From contig CP136064.1 of NCBI GenBank assembly GCA_032622095.1, positions 255,045,863 to 255,109,862 on the forward strand: a stretch of 64,000 bases of DNA, given 5' to 3'. The notes under the pieces are model-generated. The model was not told the DNA's origin, ran no database searches, and saw nothing but the letters and a program-made list of their open reading frames with translations. How positions within the stretch are numbered: the stretch's first letter is position 1; every line of letters starts with the position of its first letter. This document shows, piece by piece, positions 26,301 to 36,700 of this stretch. Origin of the DNA: Siphonodentalium dalli. Lineage: Eukaryota; Mollusca; Scaphopoda; Gadilida; Siphonodentaliidae. The position numbers and the translations under genes are program-made.

Positions 26301-29300
26301 GGAAAGGGCGGACCCAAGTTTTTATGCCCGTGGGCAGTAGTGCATATCGAGATGTGCATACGGTCTAATTTTCGATGCTCTGCTTCTTATAATTTCCGAG
26401 ATAATAAAATGACATTTTTTCAAATAAAGGGAGATAACTCCTCGGGGAAAACGCGGACAATATTCGTTATGCGACGATGGCATACAACTCTTTGATCCCA
26501 AGATACGTACCAAGTTTTAGTGTGCTACTCCTGGTACTTTTCGAGTAATAAGGGTTGCAAAAGTGTCCAGTATAATAATAATAATAATAATGAAAAATAA
26601 TCGAAAAAGGGCCATAACTCTGTCAAAATATATTGGACCAACATCCGGATAGCATTATTTTTAGTAGACCTTAGATGCCTACATTCGCTAGAGATTTCGC
26701 GGTCCTCCTCCCATTAGTTTCTGAGTATTTCCAATTAAACAGAAAACGGCCGCAGTAGAAAAACAATATACTTCCTTGGTTACACCATGGAAGTATAATA
26801 ATAGGGCAAATCATGAGCTCAATAAATCGCAGTTAAGGGACGGAAAATATGAATTAGGATGATTATATCTTTCCCTTAACATGTGTGGGTTGATCTCAAG
26901 TGTTTGGGAGTGACCCCACCCCTGCCTCGAAATTGGGTGACGGGATTGGGAAATAGTCAAACCCGGCCCAAAATGCGAATTTTGAGAGCCCGTAACTCCG
27001 TTATTTTCCAATGGATTTAAAAATTGTTTTGAGTATTGTGATCAGCTACTTACATTGATTATTTGTTATAAATTTTGTCTGATTCAGAGACGAATAACAT
27101 TTTGTTTATTGGAAAGAATACGGGCCCACATTCAAAGTTTGAGGGCCCAAATCTCCGCCATTTTTTAACGGATTTACAATCTGTTTTCAGTTTTATTATC
27201 AACGTGTATGGTATATGTTATATATCAAGTTTCATATGATTCGGAGACGAAATAAATTTTGGTACCCCGGACCACCCCTCCCCTGACCCACAACACTGAA
27301 CCGACACTGGCAAAATTTGGCTCATCGCGTGCTCTCTTCAGACCGCACGCATTGGCGTATCAGTTGACATCCAAAGTTTGACATCTTCGGAGGAGATGTG
27401 ATCACAAGCATATGGGGCCAAATTTGCATTGTTTGAAGGCCCACAACTCTGACATTTTTCAATGGATTTTCGAAATTCTTTCAGTTTCTAGATCGGTTGG
27501 CGGTATGGATGTTATATTCCAAGTTTCATCCGATTCGGAGAAGAATACAAAATTGGTACCCCGGACCACCCCTCCCCTGACCCACAACACTGAACCGACA
27601 CTGGCAAAATTTGGCCCATCGCGTGCTCTCTTCAGACCGCACGCACTGGGATATCAGACGACATCCAAAGTTCGACATCTTCGGAGGAGATAGGGTCACA
27701 AGCACATGGGACCAAATTGCAAACTTTGAGGGCCCGTAACTCTTGCATTTCTTCTCGGATTACAAAAATCCTTTCCGGTATGGGTTTGTTTTCGTTCAGG
27801 GAATCTACATACTTAAATAGATGAATGTCAATAATAAAAAAAAATTGCGAAAATATTGCCCCCACCCCAGTGTAAAAATATATGTCCAACCCTGTCAAAT
27901 TTTCTTCCTCGGACTAAGCTGACAACGGTCAACACGACTACAAAAACCAAATACAGTTATCTGGAATGATACGGGAGGACAACAGAGTACAATAAAATAG
28001 AGGTTTGCCAACTATGGGCGGTAACTCTTCAGGGAAAGGGCGGACCCAAGTTTTTATGCCCGTGGGCAGTAGTGCATATCGAGATGTGCATACGGTCTAA
28101 TTTTCGATGCTCTGCTTCTTATAATTTCCGAGATAATAAAATGACATTTTTTCAAATAAAGGGAGATAACTCCTCGGGGAAAACGCGGACAATATTCGTT
28201 ATGCGACGATGGCATACAACTCTTTGATCCCAAGATACGTACCAAGTTTTAGTGTGCTACTCCTGGTACTTTTCGAGTAATAAGGGTTGCAAAAGTGTCC
28301 AGTATAATAATAATAATAATAATGAAAAATAATCGAAAAAGGGCCATAACTCTGTCAAAATATATTGGACCAACATCCGGATAGCATTATTTTTAGTAGA
28401 CCTTAGATGCCTACATTCGCTAGAGATTTCGCGGTCCTCCTCCCATTAGTTTCTGAGTATTTCCAATTAAACAGAAAACGGCCGCAGTAGAAAAACAATA
28501 TACTTCCTTGGTTACACCATGGAAGTATAATAATAGGGCAAATCATGAGCTCAATAAATCGCAGTTAAGGGACGGAAAATATGAATTAGGATGATTATAT
28601 CTTTCCCTTAACATGTGTGGGTTGATCTCAAGTGTTTGGGAGTGACCCCACCCCTGCCTCGAAATTGGGTGACGGGATTGGGAAATAGTCAAACCCGGCC
28701 CAAAATGCGAATTTTGAGAGCCCGTAACTCCGTTATTTTCCAATGGATTTAAAAATTGTTTTGAGTATTGTGATCAGCTACTTACATTGATTATTTGTTA
28801 TAAATTTTGTCTGATTCAGAGACGAATAACATTTTGTTTATTGGAAAGAATACGGGCCCACATTCAAAGTTTGAGGGCCCAAATCTCCGCCATTTTTTAA
28901 CGGATTTACAATCTGTTTTCAGTTTTATTATCAACGTGTATGGTATATGTTATATATCAAGTTTCATATGATTCGGAGACGAAATAAATTTTGGTACCCC
29001 GGACCACCCCTCCCCTGACCCACAACACTGAACCGACACTGGCAAAATTTGGCTCATCGCGTGCTCTCTTCAGACCGCACGCATTGGCGTATCAGTTGAC
29101 ATCCAAAGTTTGACATCTTCGGAGGAGATGTGATCACAAGCATATGGGGCCAAATTTGCATTGTTTGAAGGCCCACAACTCTGACATTTTTCAATGGATT
29201 TTCGAAATTCTTTCAGTTTCTAGATCGGTTGGCGGTATGGATGTTATATTCCAAGTTTCATCCGATTCGGAGAAGAATACAAAATTGGTACCCCGGACCA

Positions 29301-30050
29301 CCCCTCCCCTGACCCACAACACTGAACCGACACTGGCAAAATTTGGCCCATCGCGTGCTCTCTTCAGACCGCACGCACTGGGATATCAGACGACATCCAA
29401 AGTTCGACATCTTCGGAGGAGATAGGGTCACAAGCACATGGGACCAAATTGCAAACTTTGAGGGCCCGTAACTCTTGCATTTCTTCTCGGATTACAAAAA
29501 TCCTTTCCGGTATGGGTTTGTTTTCGTTCAGGGAATCTACATACTTAAATAGATGAATGTCAATAATAAAAAAAAATTGCGAAAATATTGCCCCCACCCC
29601 AGTGTAAAAATATATGTCCAACCCTGTCAAATTTTCTTCCTCGGACTAAGCTGACAACGGTCAACACGACTACAAAAACCAAATACAGTTATCTGGAATG
29701 ATACGGGAGGACAACAGAGTACAATAAAATAGAGGTTTGCCAACTATGGGCGGTAACTCTTCAGGGAAAGGGCGGACCCAAGTTTTTATGCCCGTGGGCA
29801 GTAGTGCATATCGAGATGTGCATACGGTCTAATTTTCGATGCTCTGCTTCTTATAATTTCCGAGATAATAAAATGACATTTTTTCAAATAAAGGGAGATA
29901 ACTCCTCGGGGAAAACGCGGACAATATTCGTTATGCGACGATGGCATACAACTCTTTGATCCCAAGATACGTACCAAGTTTTAGTGTGCTACTCCTGGTA
30001 CTTTTCGAGTAATAAGGGTTGCAAAAGTGTCCAGTATAATAATAATAATA
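23128..30050. repeat. Tandem array B, 1732-bp units, 4 copies
   Basis: Palindromes start at 23304, 25036, 26768 and 28500, spaced exactly 1732 bp, and the last body runs to the terminal block. I could not find a difference among the copies by eye, though this was not an exhaustive comparison. B differs from A by scattered substitutions and small indels, including a longer AAT tract (24835-24860) and a different stretch after GGGAGATAACTCC. The sub-repeat order is the same as in A. Absence of visible divergence suggests the most recent amplification in the window, or collapse and copying during assembly. Confidence 0.96.
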
Positions 30051-30093
30051 ACTAGAATTTTTAAACTTCCTATTGGAAGTTAGATACTTCCAT
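30035..30093 (+). mobile_element. Terminal block T1: (AAT)n, ACTAG, hairpin, ATACTTCCAT
   Basis: After the last B body the tract AGTATAATAATAATAATAAC continues into ACTAG (30051-30055). A hairpin follows with a perfect 7-bp stem AACTTCC/GGAAGTT and loop TATT (30064-30081), then ATACTTCCAT (30084-30093). The same layout ends the C1 array (41859-41903) and the E array (61634-61678). In Helitron-type elements a short hairpin roughly 10 nt before the 3' end acts in termination, which fits this layout. The exact 3' end is not proven. Confidence 0.65.
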
Positions 30094-30300
30094 ATAATTA
30101 TCATATATATTCCAATCCAAATCCCCTCTCAATCATTACCTTTCCCATAACCCAAATCTTAACATAACCATACCTATCGGCAACCCGTACCATGTCCCAA
30201 TACTAAATGTTTCTATAAGCATAATCATGCTCTAGCCGTAACCATAACCACAATAATTCTAACTATATCTATAACTTTAAAAAGTCATGGAATATAAGTA
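30094..30300. other. G-depleted flank with degenerate CATAACC repeats
   Basis: Directly beyond T1 the plus strand is strikingly poor in G and carries many imperfect CCATAACC, CATAACC and GTAACC strings. A similar stretch follows T3 at 61679-62100, but not T2. It is either target DNA preferred by the element or an uncharacterised continuation of it. No gene is seen. Confidence 0.5.
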
Positions 30301-30586
30301 GTGGCTCACCTTTTCGATCGTAATTTTGTTTATCTCGATTAATCCGTTCCACAACTATTGAAGTATTTATTTAGTTACACCCATGCATACTTCAGACCTT
30401 ATATTATGATACATGTTTATCATAAACACATCAGTTCGCAAAAATAAAAGATTAAGAATGAGGCTACTTTTGAAATTATATTTCTCGTAAAAGTGACCCT
30501 TAGTAGACCCTTTGGTATCATCTAGATGGTCTCCTGTAATTTCTGTAGAAGACAGACACAGGCAGACAGACATAAATTCGCAGATA
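30301..30586. other. Unique spacer, no feature recognised
   Basis: AT-rich non-repetitive DNA. Frames are short and show no recognisable domain. Short runs such as GACAGACACAGGCAGACAGAC near 30550 are the only local structure. Confidence 0.5.
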
Positions 30587-30760
30587 TACAGTAATGCCCT
30601 ATGTAATCGACCCCTTAAACACAGCAGAATTATGGGTAACTTTTCGGGATTCAGGAGAGCTTTCGGATGAATGTCAGCAGGCTATATTTCCCGCTAAATC
30701 CTGAAATATTACCCATAATTCTTCCATGTTTAAGGAGTCGATTACTTAGGGCATACTGTA
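30587..30760. mobile_element. 170-bp fold-back MITE with TA target duplication (Tc1/mariner-like)
   Basis: An inverted repeat spans almost the whole element. The left arm begins CAGTAATGCCCTATGTAATC at 30589. The reverse complement of the right arm begins CAGTATGCCCTAAGTAATCG and ends at 30758. Similarity continues inward for about 65-70 bp with a handful of mismatches, including GAATTATGGGTAA in both arms. TA flanks both ends (30587-30588 and 30759-30760). TA duplications with CAGT termini are typical of Tc1/mariner-derived MITEs. AGATAT also occurs on both outer sides, so a 6-bp duplication is an alternative reading. Confidence 0.75.
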
Positions 30761-31594
30761 GATATAGATGTAAGCATGTTCTTAAATTATTCATGAATTC
30801 CAAATTAAATCACACGACGTCAGATGCACCTATCCCATGACACTCCACGTGACAATTCACCGTGTGTTCCAATTTTAGTTTGTCATGATCCAACCGGTTG
30901 GGCACCAATAGCAGGTCAGACCGACAAACAAATGAACACACACACAGTTCGGTTTTATTAGTATACATACCCACATGTGTACAATATATATATTTAATTG
31001 GCAACGGGAATAAAGAACATGCACGGGTTCCACATGCACACATGTGTCTATCTCTTGTGCCTATATTCCAAATTAAAGACTTGAGATGTTAAAAATTATA
31101 ACTGCTATGGGATGGTATATTCTCGTGAAATATACGGATAGTTATAGTCTGTCCACAATGAAGTGCGAAGTTTTAAATCAATGCCGATCTGTAATTTGCC
31201 AAGTGTTAAGTCTTGGTTTATCAGTTTGTCGGGTCAGTGATTTCAACGGCCAGTACTATAAGTGACGGTTATATCTACGTGCAGCGGATATATTTATTTA
31301 TGAAATAATTATGCGCGAATGGCAATCACTCACACAACTGATAACACATGTCTTGATTACGCCTTATTATAAAATTAGTAACATGCTAAAAACGAGCCCA
31401 AATAACCAGAATGGGACAAAGGCGAATATGTTTTATTTGAAGTTCTATCATGCTCGGGAACGCTCTAGAAAGATCACTGAAATGTCACTATATATGTGTA
31501 TCAGGAATCAAGCATTAAATATAATTTAGAAACATATCAAAATAGCATAACAGGTAATGCTGTCAAGACACGTTATGTCATTACAAACGTTTAT
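30761..31594. other. Unique spacer, no gene recognised
   Basis: Non-repetitive DNA with stop codons in all frames beyond about 80 codons and no recognisable motif in the longest frames. It holds short AT and CA runs (30940-30990) only. Exons of an unrecognised gene cannot be excluded by eye. Confidence 0.4.
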
Positions 31595-31636
31595 ACCGAT
31601 TGTACTGACTGTCCAACCGATTGTACTGACTGTCCA
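31595..31636. repeat. Two perfect 21-bp direct repeats
   Basis: The 21-bp unit begins ACCGATTGTACTGACTG. It is present twice in tandem without mismatch (31595-31615 and 31616-31636). It looks like a simple recent duplication in unique DNA. Confidence 0.85.
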
Positions 31637-31949
31637 GGATCGCGAACTTTTCCACAGCTTGTGCGAATTTTGTATACATTTTTGGTTCAAAGCGACTTAA
31701 TCGGACAGGTGCGCAACACACTGTGCCATCAGAAGTAGGCCAGTCATGCAGCCAATTCTATTTTAAAGAGCGCGGATTTGGGAAAGCTGCATTGTGTGAG
31801 AACGTAACATGATTCGCGTACATCTATATGCATTTCGGTATGTTGCTTTCCCGAGTAATGGTGCCTTTTCTGTGTACATAAATAGCACCAAACTGAACAT
31901 ACGCCTTCTCACCAGCAAAATGATAAATAGCCGATGTGTTGAAACGGTA

Positions 31950-32475
31950 GTATACCCAGGGGGGGGGGGGGGGCGGGGGGGGGGTCGGACAAAAATTTCA
32001 GGCACGTATGGCATTTTTTCCCTTTCGATCATTTTTTGTACCCACCCACCCCCTTCGCAAATTTTTTTTCCGTTTTCGGCAGTTTTTTTCCGACCATTTT
32101 TTGACACCCCCCCCCCCCTTTAACACTAAAACAGAGATTTGCGGGGGGAATTCACTGTAAACAGCTGTATACGAATTTCTGTGCATACTATTTATCATGG
32201 ATGTTGACATGGACATGTAAATAGGAATGAGTCCTTTTGAGGTCATTCGGCCAAAAAAACATGGCTGCCAGCGGCCATCTTGGATTTAAAAATTTGCAAC
32301 AAAATACAACACGATAACTGCCTGCAGTCAGTTTACAGTTACTAAAACACTAAAAAACAAGCAGGAAATAATTTTTTTTAGTTGCGGAAAAAATTGCTTG
32401 TTGGTGGATTTGATCACCCACCCACCCCGGCATACGTGCCGGAATTTTTGTTTTCACCCCCCCCCCTGGTATACC
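31950..32475. mobile_element. MITE-like element of about 512 bp with poly-G/poly-C terminal inverted repeats
   Basis: The left end is GTATACC followed by CAGGGG, with runs of 15 and 10 G (31959-31973 and 31975-31984). The right end is a run of 10 C, then CCCTG, then GTATACC (32469-32475). Reading inward on opposite strands, both ends continue with ACAAAAATT and GGCACGTATG, so the termini are inverted repeats of roughly 55 bp with differences. GTATACC flanking both sides is a candidate 7-bp target duplication. Because it is nearly self-complementary, it could instead belong to the inverted repeat. CAGGG termini recall hAT elements, but hAT normally makes 8-bp duplications. A 12-C run (32107-32118) and repeated ACCCACCCACCCC lie inside. 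No transposase is present. Confidence 0.55.
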
Positions 32476-33772
32476 ATAAACAAATATAGCATGTCGAGCT
32501 TGTAAAATAGACGGATATTTTTGAGAATATACGGATATGAATGCGCGTATTTTACCATTTAATATGTTATTGCAAGTCTTCACAGTCATGCATAAGGTCA
32601 TGATACCAAGTTAACAATCGTTATTCACACAAAAACATACTTATATATGTCGTTCAATGTAATTATGCTACATTGATCGACCACCCATTTCGGAACAGCG
32701 AAATAGCGTATGGTATGATGACATTAAACTCTCTTTGCTCGCTTGCCTATATCGCGATGTTCCCAACAGTTTAAGGTGCCGTATTTTAACAAATAGATTG
32801 TCATGAAATGGTAGCATTCTGGAAATGATATATGCATGGCAGCTTATACCTGCACATTCCATATGCAATTCGCTTAATTTTGGTGTGATTCATATTCTTG
32901 TATACCCGCAGGTGGTGAATTAGTCGGCGCTTTAAGGCATTTATTGTATATTTTCCGAGTAGCGAACGAATGTACGACGTCGACGTTGTCGCCTATTCGT
33001 AAGTTATAAGACTTTACATTACGTCTCGTCCAATTAATGCGAAATATGCAATCGGCGGTCTTAACAGTCGGACAATAAAGTCATATATTTTCACTCGTGA
33101 CACATACAGATGATAAAGAGACAATTTTTAAATGGTCAGATCTGAATTCAACAAAAGTATGCACTATGTCAGATGGTGAACCAATACCAAACCGCAAAGT
33201 GTCACGTTCCGAAATTATGATACCAAAATTAGCGACTAAGGGGTGGCAAGGTTGGGGCGTCGGACGGGACACGCTGACTCCCATTCATTCAATTTGAATA
33301 TATCATATATTAAAATGGTTTACGGGCGCGTGAACGGATAGAAAATAGTTTCAATTGAATTGAGAACTGCAAGCGAAAGTCCGCGCATAAGACGGATTGT
33401 GCTTTATGAAAACGTGGTCCATGCTGAGAAGTGTTATAACACTATACGCCGGACACCACAGTTCTGTTAATTCTCAAATGTCAAAGTCGAGAATTATTTT
33501 TGTAAAAAATGGGGGTTTTAAAAAAAGTGAAAACAAAACGAACTACTATTCTAAAACTAATGAATTTCGACCGTTTTTGGTCTCAATATATGTCATTTTT
33601 AGCAGCATCATGATAAAACTGCAGAATCACGGCTGATTGACAACACAGACAGCCGACATTGTTTTGAGTGATTACCCGTTAGCCAACATAACAATTAACG
33701 CATTGCGCCGAACAGGAATGGATGTTGAAATATATCGCCAGTGGTCATTGATGCAATTTTTGAAATCATTTT
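32476..33772. other. Unique spacer upstream of array C1, no gene recognised
   Basis: Non-repetitive DNA with frames below about 80 codons and no domain I recognise. No copy of the head sequence found before array D is visible here, so array C1 begins without that head. Confidence 0.45.
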
Positions 33773-36700
33773 TTTGGTCTTCTGTCTATGTTTAAGACGC
33801 TCACATAGAGCAAATCCAGCTGTTGCGCTTCGTCTAGGAGAAGATCTGCGCACAAGCACTTTCTACACATGGACTTTATTAGTACATTTTTCGATGTGTT
33901 ATAACTTGGTCATTTCTCACCCGATTTACAAAATTCTTTCACGAGTAGCATCAGTACGTCGTATATATATCCGACAGTAAAAATGGCTGGGATCGGTGAC
34001 AAGAAAAAAATTGACAAATTTTGCACCCCTCCCCAGGTCGACAAATTGTTTTCGGACCTTGGTGAAAATTTCCCTGATTCGTGCCCTTTCGTTAGTTAAC
34101 ACGATCACGAGAACCGAATTCAGCTGCCTGACTTCTTATAGGAGAAGATCTGCGCACAAACTTTTTCCAAAATATTTGTTTAAGGGCCATAACTCTGGTA
34201 AGCAAGTTAAGACACAAACCTAAATGTTTCATTACCACGCATCTTGGCATGGTGCATATACCTACCAAATTTCAATGCTTTATCTTTTAAACTTTCTGAG
34301 ATATAAGGGTTTTAAAATATATTAAGAATAATAAATAATAATAATAATAATAGAGAAAAATAAAAAATTGAATAACAATATACTTCCATATTAAAATATG
34401 GAAGTATAATAAGGGAATCGCGCGGAATTGATTGGAATGTCGATAGTATGGTTTATTGACATTTCTGTGTTCAGTTGGAACGTTCTGGTGTGACCCCCAC
34501 CCATGCCTCGAAATTTGAAGACGCGTGTAGAAAAGTCGCCATATATCGGCCAATTTTCGAGATATCGAGCTAATTTTTGCGGCATTGTGTTCGCATTTGA
34601 TGCCCCTATAATATTTACCAGGGTTTTGGTGAGGTATTGCGCCGATATTTTACTATGTAGGCCAATATGTATTTTTCTGGTTCATACTTTTTTTAATATC
34701 TCCGGACTCATTCGACATAATGCAGCAAATGAATAATCGTTTAAAAGAACTAAAAATTCCCCATCGAATGATACCAAACACGTCACGATTGGTTGAAGAA
34801 ATATAAATTCATAGTGCTTTCCCTGTAAACTTGAAAAAAAGGAAAGGGCCACCATTTCTACATTTGTCAACCGATTCACAAAATTCACGCACGATAATAC
34901 TTAGTACATCCTACAGATACTTCACAACCATTTTGGTTCAAATCGGCGACAAACAAAAATTGACATATTTTGCCCCTCCCCTAGCCCAGAAAATAATTGA
35001 GCGGACCTTTGTAAAAATTTCCCGGTTTGGTCTTCTGTCTATGTTTAAGACGCTCACATAGAGCAAATCCAGCTGTTGCGCTTCGTCTAGGAGAAGATCT
35101 GCGCACAAGCACTTTCTACACATGGACTTTATTAGTACATTTTTCGATGTGTTATAACTTGGTCATTTCTCACCCGATTTACAAAATTCTTTCACGAGTA
35201 GCATCAGTACGTCGTATATATATCCGACAGTAAAAATGGCTGGGATCGGTGACAAGAAAAAAATTGACAAATTTTGCACCCCTCCCCAGGTCGACAAATT
35301 GTTTTCGGACCTTGGTGAAAATTTCCCTGATTTGTGCCCTTTCGTTAGTTAACACGATCACGAGAACCGAATTCAGCTGCCTGACTTCTTATAGGAGAAG
35401 ATCTGCGCACAAACTTTTTCCAAAATATTTGTTTAAGGGCCATAACTCTGGTAAGCAAGTTAAGACACAAACCTAAATGTTTCATTACCACGCATCTTGG
35501 CATGGTGCATATACCTACCAAATTTCAATGCTTTATCTTTTAAACTTTCTGAGATATAAGGGTTTTAAAATATATTAAGAATAATAAATAATAATAATAA
35601 TAATAGAGAAAAATAAAAAATTGAATAACAATATACTTCCATATTAAAATATGGAAGTATAATAAGGGAATCGCGCGGAATTGATTGGAATGTCGATAGT
35701 ATGGTTTATTGACATTTCTGTGTTCAGTTGGAACGTTCTGGTGTGACCCCCACCCATGCCTCGAAATTTGAAGACGCGTGTAGAAAAGTCGCCATATATC
35801 GGCCAATTTTCGAGATATCGAGCTAATTTTTGCGGCATTGTGTTCGCATTTGATGCCCCTATAATATTTACCAGGGTTTTGGTGAGGTATTGCGCCGATA
35901 TTTTACTATGTAGGCCAATATGTATTTTTCTGGTTCATACTTTTTTTAATATCTCCGGACTCATTCGACATAATGCAGCAAATGAATAATCGTTTAAAAG
36001 AACTAAAAATTCCCCATCGAATGATACCAAACACGTCACGATTGGTTGAAGAAATATAAATTCATAGTGCTTTCCCTGTAAACTTGAAAAAAAGGAAAGG
36101 GCCACCATTTCTACATTTGTCAACCGATTCACAAAATTCACGCACGATAATACTTAGTACATCCTACAGATACTTCACAACCATTTTGGTTCAAATCGGC
36201 GACAAACAAAAATTGACATATTTTGCCCCTCCCCTAGCCCAGAAAATAATTGAGCGGACCTTTGTAAAAATTTCCCGGTTTGGTCTTCTGTCTATGTTTA
36301 AGACGCTCACATAGAGCAAATCCAGCTGTTGCGCTTCGTCTAGGAGAAGATCTGCGCACAAGCACTTTCTACACATGGACTTTATTAGTACATTTTTCGA
36401 TGTGTTATAACTTGGTCATTTCTCACCCGATTTACAAAATTCTTTCACGAGTAGCATCAGTACGTCGTATATATATCCGACAGTAAAAATGGCTGGGATC
36501 GGTGACAAGAAAAAAATTGACAAATTTTGCACCCCTCCCCAGGTCGACAAATTGTTTTCGGACCTTGGTGAAAATTTCCCTGATTTGTGCCCTTTCGTTA
36601 GTTAACACGATCACGAGAACCGAATTCAGCTGCCTGACTTCTTATAGGAGAAGATCTGCGCACAAACTTTTTCCAAAATATTTGTTTAAGGGCCATAACT

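Larger units (their letters stand above)
1..30093 (+). mobile_element. Composite tandem-array element A-B with 3' terminal hairpin; left end outside window
   Basis: Arrays A and B are contiguous, in the same orientation, and share one terminal block at 30035-30093 ((AAT)n, ACTAG, hairpin, ATACTTCCAT). I therefore treat them as the core of one element of at least 30 kb whose 5' head lies left of the window. A tandem core beside a microsatellite, closed by a hairpin near one end, is the known plan of the non-autonomous bivalve 'pearl' and Helentron-derived (HINE) elements. The class is inferred. No RepHel or transposase reading frame is present, so it would depend on proteins supplied from elsewhere. 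A simple satellite array bordered by chance by a terminator-like sequence is the alternative. Confidence 0.45.

Noticed and set aside
1-30050. CRISPR-like array
   Set aside because: Units are 1.7 kb with no short repeat-spacer structure, and the overall sequence character is eukaryotic.
30051-30055. ACTAG as the canonical CTRR 3' end of a classical Helitron
   Set aside because: In classical Helitrons the hairpin precedes CTRR. Here the hairpin follows ACTAG in all three copies, so a different (Helentron-like or new) end structure is more likely.
32261-32283. YY1-like element (CAAGATGGCCGC on the minus strand) as a promoter
   Set aside because: It is a single short match with no nearby gene, other core promoter signals or conservation evidence.
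34380-34407. Palindromes as lox/FRT-like tyrosine-recombinase sites
   Set aside because: Arm lengths of 12-13 bp are similar, but the central spacers are only 2-5 bp and symmetric, not the asymmetric 6-8 bp normally needed. No recombinase gene is present.
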